64,000 bases of DNA, from positions 1 through 64,000 of the forward strand of contig NZ_LYMM01000028.1 in NCBI RefSeq assembly GCF_002896965.1, read 5' to 3'. Position numbers and translations under genes: made by a program. The stretch is from Novosphingobium guangzhouense. GTDB lineage: Bacteria; Pseudomonadota; Alphaproteobacteria; Sphingomonadales; Sphingomonadaceae. Each line of letters opens with the position of its first letter. Within the stretch, counting starts at the first letter, position 1. This document shows, piece by piece, positions 42,203-52,464 of the stretch. Under the pieces are notes generated by a model. The model saw only the letters and a program-made list of their open reading frames with translations. It was not told the DNA's origin and ran no database searches.

Positions 42203-45200
42203 TCGCCCATCTCATCCGCTGGTCGGTGAGGAACCGCTTCTTCGTCGTGCTCGGCATGCTCGCGCTGGTCGGCGCGGGCCTGTGGGCGGTGCGCTCGACC
42301 CCGATCGACGCGCTGCCCGATCTTTCCGACGTGCAGGTCGTGATCCGCACTTCCTATCCGGGTCAGGCGCCGCAGATCGTCGAGAACCAGATCACCTATC
42401 CGCTCACCACCACCATGCTGTCGGTGCCCGGCGCCAAGACGGTGCGCGGCTATAGCTTCTTCGGCGACAGCTTCGTCTATGTGATCTTCGAGGACGGCAC
42501 CGATCTCTACTGGGCGCGCAGCCGCGTGCTCGAATATCTCAACCAGGTCCAGGGTCGGTTGCCGGCCAGCGCCCGCAGCGCGCTCGGGCCGGACGCGACC
42601 GGGGTCGGCTGGGTCTATGAATATGCGCTGGTCGACCGCACCGGCCGGCACGATCTCTCGCAGCTTCGCGGGTTGCAGGACTGGTTCCTGCGCTACGAGC
42701 TGAAGACCGTGACCGGCGTGGCCGAAGTCGCCAGCATCGGCGGCATGGTCAAGCAGTACCAGGTGCTGCTCGATCCGGTGAAGCTCGCGGCCTACGGCGT
42801 AACCCACGCCCAGGCAGTGCAGGCGATCAGCCAAGCCAATCAGGAAGCCGGCGGCTCGGTGCTGGAAATGGCCGAGGCCGAATATATGGTCCGCGCCTCG
42901 GGCTATCTGAAAACGCTCGACGATTTCCGGGCAATCCCGCTCAAGACTGCGGCGGGCGGCGTGCCCGTCCGGCTCGGCGATGTCGCCACGATCCAGGTCG
43001 GCCCCGAGATGCGGCGCGGCATCGCCGAACTGAACGGCGAAGGCGAGGTCGCCGGCGGCGTCGTTATTCTTCGGTCAGGCAAGAACGCCCGTGAGACCAT
43101 CGCGGCGGTCAAGGACAAGCTCGCCGATCTCAGGAAAAGCCTGCCGCCGGGCGTCGAGGTGGTCACGGTCTATGACCGCTCGCAGCTGATCGATCGCGCG
43201 GTCGAGAACCTCACCCGCAAGCTGGTCGAGGAGTTCATCGTCGTCGCATTGGTCTGCGCCCTGTTCCTCTGGCACGTCCGCTCGGCGCTGGTCGCGATCC
43301 TGACCTTGCCGCTCGGTGTGCTGGCCGCGTTCGTCGTAATGCGGTTCCAGGGGGTGAACGCCAACATCATGTCGCTGGGCGGCATCGCCATCGCCATCGG
43401 CGCGATGGTGGATGCGGCGGTCGTCATGATCGAGAACGCCCACAAGAGGATCGAACGCTGGGAGCAGGATCACCCGGACAGACATCTCGATGGCGAGATG
43501 CGCTGGATCGTCGTCACCGAGGCGGCGGCCGAGGTCGGGCCGGCGCTGTTCTTCAGCCTGCTGATCATCACGCTGTCGTTCATTCCGGTCTTCACCCTGG
43601 AGGCGCAGGAAGGCCGGCTGTTCGCGCCGCTCGCCTTCACCAAGACCTATGCGATGGGCGCGGCCGCGATCCTGTCGGTGACCCTGGTGCCGATCCTGAT
43701 GGGCTGGCTGATCCGGGGCCGCATTCCGGCCGAGCAGGCCAATCCGGTCAATCGCTGGCTCACCAATATCTACCGGCCCGCGATCGACTGGACGATGAAG
43801 CGGCCCAAGGCAGTGCTGCTGATCGCGGCTCTGGTGTTCGCCACCACGGCCTGGCCGCTCAGCCGGCTCGGCGGCGAGTTCATGCCCAATCTCGACGAGG
43901 GCGACCTGCTCTACATGCCCTCGGCGCTGCCGGGCCTCTCGGCCGCCAAGGCGAGTGAGCTGCTCCAGCAGACCGACCGCCTGATCAAGACCGTGCCCGA
44001 AGTCGAAAGCGTGTTCGGCAAGGCCGGCCGCGCCGAGACCGCGACCGATCCCGCGCCGCTCGAAATGTTCGAGACGACGATCCAATTCAAGCCCCGCGAC
44101 CAGTGGCGGTCGGGCATGACGCCCGAACGCCTTGTCGACGAGCTCGATCGCCGGGTGAAGCTTCCGGGTCTCGCCAATATCTGGGTGCCGCCGATCCGCA
44201 ACCGCATCGACATGCTCGCGACGGGCATCAAGAGCCCGATCGGGGTCAAGGTGTCGGGCAGTGACCTCGCCGAGCTCGACCGCATCGCGCATGATGTCGA
44301 GACCGTGGCCAGGAGCGTGCCCGGCGTCAGCTCGGCGCTCGCCGAGCGGCTGACCGGCGGACGCTATGTCGATGTCGACATAGACCGCGCCGCCGCCGCG
44401 CGGTTCGGGCTCAACATCGCCGACGTCCAGGCCATCGTCTCCGGCGCGATCGGCGGCGAGACGATCGGCGAGACGGTCGAGGGCCTCGCCCGCTACCCGA
44501 TCAGCGTGCGCTATCCGCGCGAATTGCGCGACAGCCTCGACGGGCTGCGGGGGCTACCGATCCTGACGCCCGCGGGCCAGCAGATCACCCTCGGCACGGT
44601 CGCCAATGTCACGATCGCCGAAGGGCCGCCGATGCTCAAGACCGAGAATGCCCGGCCCTCGACCTGGGTCTATGTCGATGTGCGCGGGCGCGATCTCGCC
44701 TCGGTGGTTGGCGATCTGCAACGCGCGGTGGCGAGACAGGTTCGGCTCTCGCCGGGGGTCAGCATCGCCTATTCGGGCCAGTTCGAATATCTCGAGCGCG
44801 CAGTCGACCGGTTGAAGCTGGTCGTGCCCGCGACGCTGCTGATCATCTTCGTGCTGCTCTACCTGATCTTCGGCCGCTTCGACGAGGCTGCGCTGATCAT
44901 GGGCACGCTGCCGTTCGCGCTGACCGGCGGCATCTGGACGCTCTATCTGCTGGGGTTCAACCAGTCGGTTGCCACCGGGGTCGGGTTCATCGCGCTCGCC
45001 GGCATCTCCGCCGAGTTCGGGGTGGTGATGCTGATCTATCTCAAGAACGCGCTGGCGGAGCACACCGCAAATCCGGACGCCGCCGAAGTCGAGGCCGCCG
45101 TGCGCGAAGGCGCGCTGCTGCGCGTCCGTCCCAAGGCGATGACGGTGGCGGTGATCCTGGCCGGCCTGCTGCCGATCCTGCTGGGATCAGGCGCGGGTTC

Positions 45201-45342
45201 GGAGGTCATGAGCCGGATTGCCGCGCCGATGATCGGCGGCATGCTGACCGCGCCCTTGCTCTCAATGTTCGTCCTGCCCGCCGCCTATCTGCTGTTGCGC
45301 CGGCCCAAGACCGATCCCATCCCTCAACCCGTTTCATCATGA
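42199..45342 (+). CDS. cusA: CusA-type copper/silver RND pump
   Basis: 1047 residues, 12 membrane helices in two halves. The HME-RND signature [16 protein letters not shown] at 401-416 is the Cu/Ag class (HME4), distinct from the Zn/Co/Cd class of czcA here. It pumps Cu(I)/Ag(I) from the periplasm or cytoplasm to the outside using protons. The GTG start overlaps the cusB stop by four bases. Confidence 0.94.
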   Translation: MIAHLIRWSVRNRFFVVLGMLALVGAGLWAVRSTPIDALPDLSDVQVVIRTSYPGQAPQIVENQITYPLTTTMLSVPGAKTVRGYSFFGDSFVYVIFEDGTDLYWARSRVLEYLNQVQGRLPASARSALGPDATGVGWVYEYALVDRTGRHDLSQLRGLQDWFLRYELKTVTGVAEVASIGGMVKQYQVLLDPVKLAAYGVTHAQAVQAISQANQEAGGSVLEMAEAEYMVRASGYLKTLDDFRAIPLKTAAGGVPVRLGDVATIQVGPEMRRGIAELNGEGEVAGGVVILRSGKNARETIAAVKDKLADLRKSLPPGVEVVTVYDRSQLIDRAVENLTRKLVEEFIVVALVCALFLWHVRSALVAILTLPLGVLAAFVVMRFQGVNANIMSLGGIAIAIGAMVDAAVVMIENAHKRIERWEQDHPDRHLDGEMRWIVVTEAAAEVGPALFFSLLIITLSFIPVFTLEAQEGRLFAPLAFTKTYAMGAAAILSVTLVPILMGWLIRGRIPAEQANPVNRWLTNIYRPAIDWTMKRPKAVLLIAALVFATTAWPLSRLGGEFMPNLDEGDLLYMPSALPGLSAAKASELLQQTDRLIKTVPEVESVFGKAGRAETATDPAPLEMFETTIQFKPRDQWRSGMTPERLVDELDRRVKLPGLANIWVPPIRNRIDMLATGIKSPIGVKVSGSDLAELDRIAHDVETVARSVPGVSSALAERLTGGRYVDVDIDRAAAARFGLNIADVQAIVSGAIGGETIGETVEGLARYPISVRYPRELRDSLDGLRGLPILTPAGQQITLGTVANVTIAEGPPMLKTENARPSTWVYVDVRGRDLASVVGDLQRAVARQVRLSPGVSIAYSGQFEYLERAVDRLKLVVPATLLIIFVLLYLIFGRFDEAALIMGTLPFALTGGIWTLYLLGFNQSVATGVGFIALAGISAEFGVVMLIYLKNALAEHTANPDAAEVEAAVREGALLRVRPKAMTVAVILAGLLPILLGSGAGSEVMSRIAAPMIGGMLTAPLLSMFVLPAAYLLLRRPKTDPIPQPVSS

Positions 45343-45353
45343 AGGAGAAGACG

Positions 45354-45743
45354 ATGAACCATGCACGACTGACCATTGCCCTCGGCCTCGCCGCCCTGAC
45401 TGCCGCGTGCGGCAAGAAGGCGGAGGCCCCCGTTGCGACTGAGACCAACGAGGCGGCGCCCGCCGCGACCATGAGCGGCGACATGGGCAACATGTCGATG
45501 GCGCCTGACGCGAACGCCGCGATCAAGGCCAAGGGCCATGGCACCGTCACCGCGATCGACAAGGCGGCAGGCACGATCACGCTCGATCATGGTCCGATCC
45601 CGGAGGCCAAGTGGCCCGCGATGACGATGGCGTTCAAGGCCGCGCCGTCGATCACCGATGCGGTCAAGGTCGGCGACAAGGTCGATTTCGACCTCTCGCT
45701 CAAGGGCAGCGATGGCGAGGTCACCGCGATCGCAAAGCAGTGA
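45354..45743 (+). CDS. cusF: CusF periplasmic copper chaperone, lipoprotein form
   Basis: 129 residues from the ATG at 45354, with AAGGAG 6 bases upstream. Lipobox LTAAC (Cys 16), a linker with MSGDMGNMSM, then the CusF OB fold with H, W, M, M ligands (LDHGPIPEAKWPAMTMAF). It delivers Cu(I) to the Cus pump; lipidation would keep it near a membrane. Last gene of the cus operon. Confidence 0.9.
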   Translation: MNHARLTIALGLAALTAACGKKAEAPVATETNEAAPAATMSGDMGNMSMAPDANAAIKAKGHGTVTAIDKAAGTITLDHGPIPEAKWPAMTMAFKAAPSITDAVKVGDKVDFDLSLKGSDGEVTAIAKQ

Positions 45744-45991
45744 TCCGCTAAGTTCGACCGGAAAAAGCTGGTTGCGTCGCCGCTCCCGGGCGGCGACGCC
45801 CGTGCCGGCCGTCTGCCTGGCTGTGCGCCCGGTCGACGGTTGCGACCGGCAACGCCCAATGCCAGCGGCGTTTCCCTGCGCGATCACCGACAATTTGAGC
45901 ACGCTTCGCGGATCGCACATTGAACGTGCAAGCCGCCCTTGCTCGCGATAGCCTGAACGGCAAGGAGCCCAGTTTAGATGACCCAGCCAGT

Positions 45992-47287
45992 ATGACCTTG
46001 TTACCCGCGACACATCATGATCTCGTGAGCGAGCTTGTCCGTCGTTGGCGAGACGATCCCGGCGCCACCTATCGCTCCTGGTTTCTGTGGGACGAACGGC
46101 TGAAAAACTTCCGCTCCATCCGTCGCGGGCTGCAGCAGGTGGTCGCAGAAATCGAAAGTGGGCGGTTCGGCGTCGCCTATCGCGGCTCGTCACTGGAAAC
46201 GGTTGTCCACTCGATCGCCGAACAGCGGCAGATCTTCAAGGGCGCCGACCATGCCTGGCTGTGGAAGCCCAAGCTGCGCATTCCAGACATCTACGAAAGC
46301 CCGGACAACCAGCGGGCGTTCGGTCGCCTGCTCGACAATTGCTCGTGCTGCGATACCGCCGAGGAGATCATCAGCCACATCCGCAGCATAGACGCGCTCA
46401 AGATCAAGGGGCTGGGGCCGGCGGCGGCCAACCTGCTCTATTTCCTTCACCCGACGCTGGTGCCGCCCTTCAATACCGCGATCGTCAAGGGCTACAATGC
46501 CGTCACCGGCGCCAAGGTGAAGCTCGGGTCATGGGATCATTTTCTCGCCATGCGCGCCGGCATCCTCGACCTCAACGACCGTTACCGCGAGTTGCTCTCC
46601 AACGATCTCGGCGCGATCGGCGGACTGTTGTTCGACATTGGCTCGGGCCGCTATCCCGCGCCACCGCTGGAGGATGACGCAACGGCGGCCGACGACTGGC
46701 TCGGCAGATTGGAACATGCCAGAGCGGAGGCAAGCCGGCTCGACAAGACAGCCGCCGCGCAGGGCGAAACCGATCGCACGCACGCCGAAATCCAGGCCTG
46801 GCTGCGCGACCTCGGCCATGCCCTCGGTTACGATGTGTGGATCGCCGCCAATGACCGCGGTCGACTTCACGCTGGCTGCCCGCTTGGACAGGGATGCCTC
46901 GAGCGCCTTCCAGACGCCATTGCGACCTCTCCCGGAGCGGACTCGATCCGCCTCATCGACGTGTTGTGGCTGGCGAAGGGTGGCGACGGCGTCGCCGCCG
47001 CGTTCGAGGTTGAACATTCGACCTCGATCTACTCGGGGATCGTGCGCATGCTCGATCTGGCGCTGTCGGGGAGCGATCTGCACGCTGCCGCCGGGCTATT
47101 CCTGGTCGCACCGAATGCGCGCGAGCAGGACGTTCGCGCGCAACTCCGTCGCCCGGCTTTCAGCCGTATTGCCGATCTCGACTTCGCCTATCTGCCCTAT
47201 GGCGAGCTGGAGAGAAACAGGGACGCGATCGCTCGTTTTGGAACGGGATTGAAGGCCATCAAGGCGATCTCAAGCCCCCTTCCCTGA
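45992..47287 (+). CDS. Nuclease-like protein with HhH-type middle and PD-(D/E)XK-like end
   Basis: About 431 residues from the ATG at 45992; an upstream TTG at 45920 is possible. The middle has a helix-hairpin-helix-like stretch (SIDALKIKGLGPAAANLLYF, then LVPPFNTAIVKGYN) reminiscent of DNA glycosylases. The C-terminal part (DVLWLAKGG, AAFEVEHSTSIYSG, GLFLVAPNAREQDVR) looks like a PD-(D/E)XK nuclease core as in some restriction enzymes. No methylase lies nearby. The stop lies one base before the transposon end, so the natural C-terminus may have been cut. Function is inference only. Confidence 0.55.
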   Translation: MTLLPATHHDLVSELVRRWRDDPGATYRSWFLWDERLKNFRSIRRGLQQVVAEIESGRFGVAYRGSSLETVVHSIAEQRQIFKGADHAWLWKPKLRIPDIYESPDNQRAFGRLLDNCSCCDTAEEIISHIRSIDALKIKGLGPAAANLLYFLHPTLVPPFNTAIVKGYNAVTGAKVKLGSWDHFLAMRAGILDLNDRYRELLSNDLGAIGGLLFDIGSGRYPAPPLEDDATAADDWLGRLEHARAEASRLDKTAAAQGETDRTHAEIQAWLRDLGHALGYDVWIAANDRGRLHAGCPLGQGCLERLPDAIATSPGADSIRLIDVLWLAKGGDGVAAAFEVEHSTSIYSGIVRMLDLALSGSDLHAAAGLFLVAPNAREQDVRAQLRRPAFSRIADLDFAYLPYGELERNRDAIARFGTGLKAIKAISSPLP

Positions 47288-47288
47288 A

Positions 47289-47323
47289 AGGGGGCGTTTG
47301 CGGGAGGGGGCGGAATCCTACGC
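47289..47323 (+). repeat. Left terminal inverted repeat of the Tn3-family element
   Basis: 35 bp, identical in reverse complement to 51513-51547. It starts two bases after the stop codon of the nuclease-like gene. Confidence 0.9.
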
Positions 47324-47353
47324 CAAGCTCGCCCAGATAGCCGGCGCGAGATC

Positions 47354-47884
47354 TTACTTGTTGCTGCCTTCTACGGTCGCGCCAGAAAGGCGACGGCTCA
47401 GTTCTATCCGGCGATGGCTACGCATTTTGAAGGTGTCTGGCCCAACGCGCCGATACTCAATGAAGCCGAGAGAACGCCAAAATCGCTCTGCCGCTTCATT
47501 CGCTTCCAGCACGGCCAACCGAATCTCTGTGGCACCTCTCGCAGCGGCCCAGCTTTCGACCGTCGAGTAAATTGAGCGTCCGACGCCACGACCACGCTGT
47601 GCGGCATCTACGATCATGAAGCCGAGATACCATGTGCCATCACGCGGATAATCGCGGAGGATGGCCGCGATTGCATATAGGCCGCCAGGCCCCTTCCATC
47701 CCAGGACAGCTTGATTGTGGGCGCTCTTTTCGGGCGGCACATCGGAGAAAAGCTCGCGAGCATCGTCCAGCGTGGGCGCGGCCCCGTCCTGCAACAGGAA
47801 ATAGTCGCTGCAACGGTTGTACAGGTCTGCAACGTCTGCGGCGTCCGCTTGGGTAAGTTTGATCGGGGCTCCCGTCATCATCAT
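47354..47884 (-). CDS. GNAT-family N-acetyltransferase
   Basis: 176 residues (three consecutive ATG codons at the start). The acetyl-CoA motif is VDAAQRGRGVGRSIYST (about 93-109) with a following RLAVLEANEAAERFWRSLGF helix. The substrate is unknown. Its start overlaps the tnpR stop by four bases and its end is 30 bp from the left inverted repeat, so it is transposon cargo moved with the recombinase. Some GNATs confer drug or toxin resistance; nothing here proves it. Confidence 0.82.
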   Translation of the reverse strand: MMMTGAPIKLTQADAADVADLYNRCSDYFLLQDGAAPTLDDARELFSDVPPEKSAHNQAVLGWKGPGGLYAIAAILRDYPRDGTWYLGFMIVDAAQRGRGVGRSIYSTVESWAAARGATEIRLAVLEANEAAERFWRSLGFIEYRRVGPDTFKMRSHRRIELSRRLSGATVEGSNK

Positions 47885-48501
47885 CGCGTTTTGGCAGCAA
47901 GCACGCGCTGACCGTAATCCCGGAGTTCCCCGTTGGGACCGACATAGCGGTAGAGAGTGACGCGCTCGATCCCGAGTTCCTTGCAGAGGTCGGAAACGGA
48001 CGTGTCGCGTTGGGCCATAGCAGCCTGAGCGAGCCGCACCTGGGCCTTGGAGAGGGCGAACTTGCGGCCACCCTTGCGTCCCCGCGCGCGGGCAGCGGCC
48101 AGGCCAGCCATGGTGCGCTCGCGGATCATATCCCGCTCAAACTCCGCCAGTGTGGCAAAAATGCCGAACACCATCCGGCCCGATGGCGTCGTGGTGTCGA
48201 TCTGCGCGCCCTTGCCGGTGAGCACCCGCAGACCGATACCGCGATCCGACAGATTCTGCACCGTGCTGACCAGGTGGGTGAGCGTTCGGCCGAGCCGGTC
48301 GAGCTTCCAAACGATGAGGACATCGCCGTCGCGCAACGATTTCAGGCAGGCGGCAAGACCGGGGCGATCATCACGGCTACCGGATGCACGATCATCATAG
48401 ATATTGCCTGGCTCGACACCGGCAGCGCGAAGGGCATCGTGCTGCAGGTCGAGCGACTGCGAGCCGTCGGCTTTGGACACGCGGGCGTAGCCGATCAGCA
48501 T
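47881..48501 (-). CDS. tnpR: Serine recombinase / Tn3 resolvase
   Basis: 206 residues. Catalytic Ser9 in YARVSKADG, conserved Arg in the DRASGSRDDRPG and KLDRLGRT segments, then a C-terminal HTH (SVSDLCKELGIERVTLYRYV). It resolves cointegrates at the res site upstream of its start. Full length for the family. Confidence 0.95.
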   Translation of the reverse strand: MLIGYARVSKADGSQSLDLQHDALRAAGVEPGNIYDDRASGSRDDRPGLAACLKSLRDGDVLIVWKLDRLGRTLTHLVSTVQNLSDRGIGLRVLTGKGAQIDTTTPSGRMVFGIFATLAEFERDMIRERTMAGLAAARARGRKGGRKFALSKAQVRLAQAAMAQRDTSVSDLCKELGIERVTLYRYVGPNGELRDYGQRVLAAKTR

Positions 48502-48626
48502 GGATCACAAACGAAGGTTTGAGGCGGTGACGAACATGAGCACATAAGATTGGGCTATTGTGTATCTTAACCAGCATCTCAATCAAGCTATCTCAAACCG
48601 TAGCTCGGAAAGAATAAGGAGCATGT
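48502..48626. promoter_or_regulatory. Divergent tnpR-tnpA region with probable res site
   Basis: 125 bp, AT-richer than the flanks, between the two divergent starts. Tn3-type res sites lie here. An AAGGAG for tnpA is at 48616-48621. Subsites were not delimited. Confidence 0.55.
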
Positions 48627-51518
48627 ATGCCGCGTCGCGTGACCCTGACCGATCGACAGCGCGAGGCGCTGCTTCACTTGCCGGTCGATCAAGGTGAGCT
48701 GCTGCGGCACTATACCCTCAGCGATGAGGATCTCGGGCATATCCGCCAGCGCCGGCGCGCCCACAATCGTTTTGGCTTCGCGCTGCAACTGTGCGTCCTG
48801 CGCTACCCGGGCCGGGTGCTCGCTCCTGGCGAGTTGATCCCGGCGCAGGTATCGGATTTCATCGCGGCCCAGCTCGGCCTGACCAGCGACGATCTACTCC
48901 TCTATGCCGCGCGCGAGGAGACCCGGCACGAGCATCTGGCGGACCTTCGCCGAATCTACGGCTATCGCTCCTTTTCGGGGCGGGGCGCACGGGATTTGCG
49001 CGAATGGATCGCTCGGGAAGCCGAGGCGGCGACATCGAATGAGGATCTTGCCCGTCGCTTCGTTGCGGAGTGTCGCCGCACCCGCACGATCCTTCCCGGC
49101 TCCTCGACGATCGAGCGCCTTTGCGCCGATGCGCTGGTTGAGGCCGAGCGCCGGATCGAGGATCTTATCGCCCATCGCATCACGCCAACCCTGAGCGAGA
49201 ATTTGGCTCACCTGTTGGAGGATACGGTGGATGGTCGCGTCACGCGCTTCGTATGGCTGCGACAGTTCGAGGTTGGCGCAAATTCAGCAGCCGCTAACCG
49301 GCTGATGGATCGACTGGAATATCTTCAAAGGTTCGATCTTCCGGCGGATTTGCTGGACGGCGTGCCGGCGCATCGTGTGACCCGGCTTCGCCGGCAGGGC
49401 GAGCGCTATTACGCCGACGGCATGCGTGATCTGCCCGAAGACAGGCGGCTTGCGATCCTCGCTGTCTGCACCCTGGAATGGCGGTCATCGCTGGCCGATG
49501 TCATCGTGGAGACCCACGATCGCATCGTAGGCCGTCTCTATCGGGCCTCCGAACGCCTTTGCAACACCAGGATCGCCGACGAAAAGGCGGCCGTTCGGGA
49601 CACGCTGAAGTCCTTTGCCGAAATCGGTGGTGCTTTGCTTGGAGCGCAGGACGATGGCACGGCCCTGGACGGGATAATCGCCACCGGGCCTGGCTGGGAA
49701 CGGTTCAGAACCCTTGTCGCCACGGCCTCCGCGCTGACCAACGTGCTCGCGGCCGACCCGCTCAGCCGTGTGCTGGACGGCTATCACCGTTTCCGCCTCT
49801 ACGCGCCCAGGATGCTGCGCCTGCTCGACATGCAGGCGGCGCCGATCGCCACGCCTCTTCTGGCGGCCGTTGCGATGCTGCGTAACGGGATCAAGGTCGA
49901 TCCGCCGGTGGATTTTCTACGTCCCAACTCGAAATGGCATCGTCATCTTCGCGCTGAGCCCAGCGGCGACCACCGGCTTTGGGAAATCGCGGTGCTGTTC
50001 CACATCCGCGACGCCTTCCGGTCCGGTGACATATGGTTGGCGGGATCGCGCCGCTATGGCGACCTCAAGCAGCTTCTGGTCCCGCCACAGGCGATAGAGC
50101 AGACCGCGCGGCTCGCCGTGCCGCTGCGACCCGGCGAATGGCTGGCCGAGCGCAGGGCTCGACTGGATACACGGCTGAAGGAGTTTGGCCGCGCGGCGCG
50201 AACCGGCACGATCCCAGGCGGCATCATCGAGAACGGCAAGCTGCACATCGACAAGCTGAGGGCCGACACGCCCGAAGGGGCCGAGGATCTCGTGCTCGAT
50301 CTCTATCAACAGCTCCCGCCCGCGAGGATCACCGATCTGTTGCTGGAAGTCGATGAGCGAACCGGATTTTCCGAGGCGTTCACGCATCTGCGCACCGGCG
50401 CGCCCTGCAGCGACCGGATCGGCCTGATGAACGTGTTGCTGGCGGAAGGCGTCAATCTCGGTTTGCGCAAGATGGCGGCGGCGACCAACACGCACAGCTT
50501 CTGGGAATTGCTGCGGATCGCGCGCTGGCATGTCGAAGGCAGCGCCTATGATCGGGCGCTCGCCATGATCGTGGAGGCCCACGCCGCCCTGCCCATGGCC
50601 GCCCTCTGGGGACAAGGGCAATCGGCATCCAGCGACGGGCAGTTCTTCCTTGCTACCGAGCAGGGCGAGGCGATGAATCTGATCAACGCGAAATATGGCA
50701 ACGTCCCGGGCCTCAAGGGATACAGCCATGTGTCCGATCAATATGCGCCGTTCGCAACCCAGGTGATCCCGGCAACGGTCAGCGAGGCTCCCTATATCCT
50801 GGACGGGCTGCTCATGAATGACGCGGGCCGCCGCGTTCGCCAGCATTTTGCCGACACGGGCGGCTTCACCGATCATGTGTTCGCCGCCTGCGCCTTGCTC
50901 GGCTACAGGTTCGCCCCCCGTATCCGCGATCTCCCTCAGAAAAGACTCTATGCCTTCACGCCCAACGCGACGCCGGCCAATGTGCGAGCGCTGGTCGGAG
51001 GTAAGATCAATGAACCGCTCATCGAGCGCAACTGGCCCGACATCCTGCGCATCATGGCGACGATCGCAGCGGGGATCGTCGCCCCCAGCCAGATTCTTCG
51101 CAAGCTCGCCTCTTACCCGCGCCAGAATGAGCTGGCCCTCGCATTGCGAGAGGTGGGCCGCATCGAGCGAACCCTGTTCATGATCGACTGGATTCTTGAT
51201 GCCGGCCTCCAGCGCCAGGCTCAGATCGGCCTCAACAAGGGTGAGGCCCACCACGCCCTAAAGCGCGCCATCAGCTTCCACCGCCGAGGTGAAATCCGGG
51301 ATCGATCCGGCGAAGGCCAGCACTATCGCATCGCCGGAATGAACCTGCTCGCCGCCATCATCATATTCTGGAACACCATGAAGCTCGGCGAGGTCGTCAA
51401 TACCCGGGCCGCCAGCGGTACCCATATCGCGCCTGATCTACTCGCCCACGTCTCGCCGTTGGGATGGGAACACATCAATCTAACCGGGGAATATCGCTGG
51501 CCCAAATCCTTAGCGTAG
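48627..51518 (+). CDS. tnpA: Tn3-family transposase
   Basis: 963 residues, full length for Tn3 TnpA. N-terminal DNA-binding part, DDE catalytic core in the C-terminal half and the conserved end MKLGEVVNTRAASG, HVSPLGWEHINLTGEYRW. The start at 48627 follows AAGGAG. The reading frame is intact, so the element may still be active. The end runs 6 bases into the right inverted repeat. Confidence 0.95.
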   Translation: MPRRVTLTDRQREALLHLPVDQGELLRHYTLSDEDLGHIRQRRRAHNRFGFALQLCVLRYPGRVLAPGELIPAQVSDFIAAQLGLTSDDLLLYAAREETRHEHLADLRRIYGYRSFSGRGARDLREWIAREAEAATSNEDLARRFVAECRRTRTILPGSSTIERLCADALVEAERRIEDLIAHRITPTLSENLAHLLEDTVDGRVTRFVWLRQFEVGANSAAANRLMDRLEYLQRFDLPADLLDGVPAHRVTRLRRQGERYYADGMRDLPEDRRLAILAVCTLEWRSSLADVIVETHDRIVGRLYRASERLCNTRIADEKAAVRDTLKSFAEIGGALLGAQDDGTALDGIIATGPGWERFRTLVATASALTNVLAADPLSRVLDGYHRFRLYAPRMLRLLDMQAAPIATPLLAAVAMLRNGIKVDPPVDFLRPNSKWHRHLRAEPSGDHRLWEIAVLFHIRDAFRSGDIWLAGSRRYGDLKQLLVPPQAIEQTARLAVPLRPGEWLAERRARLDTRLKEFGRAARTGTIPGGIIENGKLHIDKLRADTPEGAEDLVLDLYQQLPPARITDLLLEVDERTGFSEAFTHLRTGAPCSDRIGLMNVLLAEGVNLGLRKMAAATNTHSFWELLRIARWHVEGSAYDRALAMIVEAHAALPMAALWGQGQSASSDGQFFLATEQGEAMNLINAKYGNVPGLKGYSHVSDQYAPFATQVIPATVSEAPYILDGLLMNDAGRRVRQHFADTGGFTDHVFAACALLGYRFAPRIRDLPQKRLYAFTPNATPANVRALVGGKINEPLIERNWPDILRIMATIAAGIVAPSQILRKLASYPRQNELALALREVGRIERTLFMIDWILDAGLQRQAQIGLNKGEAHHALKRAISFHRRGEIRDRSGEGQHYRIAGMNLLAAIIIFWNTMKLGEVVNTRAASGTHIAPDLLAHVSPLGWEHINLTGEYRWPKSLA

Positions 51519-51547
51519 GATTCCGCCCCCTCCCGCAAACGCCCCCT
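51513..51547 (-). repeat. Right terminal inverted repeat of the Tn3-family element
   Basis: 35 bp, the exact reverse complement of 47289-47323. It overlaps the last codons of tnpA. Confidence 0.9.
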
Positions 51548-51714
51548 ACGATTGAGAAGCGCGGCGGAATCTCTTAGATTGATCGCTGGAGGCTTTGTTC
51601 GCGGAGACGCGCACATTGCCTTCTTTTCGTTTTAGGAAGCGCTGCCCTAAGCGACAGAAGCCAGAGCTTTGACAATGCGGCATTCCGCGATGGAGCCGAC
51701 CATGTATCTTGATC

Positions 51715-52464
51715 CTATCGGTGCAGACACGCGATGATGGCGGTCACGACGGCGGTGGTTTCCGCGACGTCGCGCACCCTCACTGTGTCGAGGCCGATTT
51801 CAGCAGCGGGATAGTCATTCCCACCGGGGAATATCGCATCCCCAATGAACAGCATCCCGTCGAGCGGGACACCGCTCTCGGCACTCAGGCGCTTCAGGCC
51901 ATAGCCCTTGTCGATCCCTGCTCTGGTCACGTCGATCGATGTCGTGCCACCGAGATTGATCGAGAGCTCCGGCAGCTTCGCGCGCAACGTGGCCTGCAAC
52001 GCGGTCCTCTTCTTTCGGTCAGGATCCCACGCTTCCTTTTCCTTCAGCGGCGCTGCCTGCCCCAGGCCCGAAAAGGTGATCTGGCTGCCCCGGTCCTCGA
52101 TCCGTTCGCCCCAGATACGTTCGTCGGCGAGACCGGCATCGGTCAGCGCCTGATCGAAGGCCGTGCGGATCTTCGCCTTCTCCGCGTCGTCGAACAGTTC
52201 GGCATAGACCGCGCGCCAAGCGCCATTGATGAACCGATAGAGTTTCGTGCCTGTGGTCGGCATCAACCAGAGACGGTCGAGCGCGACGCCGGCAGGAAGG
52301 CGCGAGGCGATCTGCTTTTCGAACTGCGGCCAGTCCCCGCCCGAGATCACCGCCACATCCGTGATGGCGAGCAATCGGGCGAGGATTGCGGCCATATCCT
52401 CCGATAACGGCCGCTTGCTCTCGGCAAGCGTGCCGTCGAGGTCGAAGGCGATCAGCCACTTCAT
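51715..52464 (-). CDS. HAD-IIB phosphatase, phosphomannomutase-like
   Basis: 249 residues: motif I FDLDGTLAESK (about 7-17), motif II S in VISGGDW, and the motif III/IV Asp in FIGDAIFPGGNDYP. The cap resembles sugar-phosphate HAD proteins such as eukaryotic-type phosphomannomutase. Substrate unknown. Its start overlaps the P1B-4 ATPase stop by four bases, so it is the last gene of the czc transcript. It has no clear link to metals except HAD chemistry. Confidence 0.8.
   Translation of the reverse strand: MKWLIAFDLDGTLAESKRPLSEDMAAILARLLAITDVAVISGGDWPQFEKQIASRLPAGVALDRLWLMPTTGTKLYRFINGAWRAVYAELFDDAEKAKIRTAFDQALTDAGLADERIWGERIEDRGSQITFSGLGQAAPLKEKEAWDPDRKKRTALQATLRAKLPELSINLGGTTSIDVTRAGIDKGYGLKRLSAESGVPLDGMLFIGDAIFPGGNDYPAAEIGLDTVRVRDVAETTAVVTAIIACLHR

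Larger units (their letters stand above)
47289..51547. mobile_element. Tn3-family transposon with GNAT passenger
   Basis: Bounded by perfect 35-bp inverted repeats (47289-47323 and 51513-51547) that start AGGGGGCGTTTGCGGG, similar to Tn5393-type ends. It contains a GNAT gene, tnpR, a res region and tnpA, the last two divergent as in Tn3. The five bases flanking each end do not match (TGAAA or CTGAA left; ACGAT or TACGA right), so no target duplication is seen. About 4.3 kb. Confidence 0.92.

Noticed and set aside
51548..51714. Possible remnant of a second transposon beyond the right repeat
   Set aside because: No third copy of the 35-bp repeat and no transposase fragment are visible.
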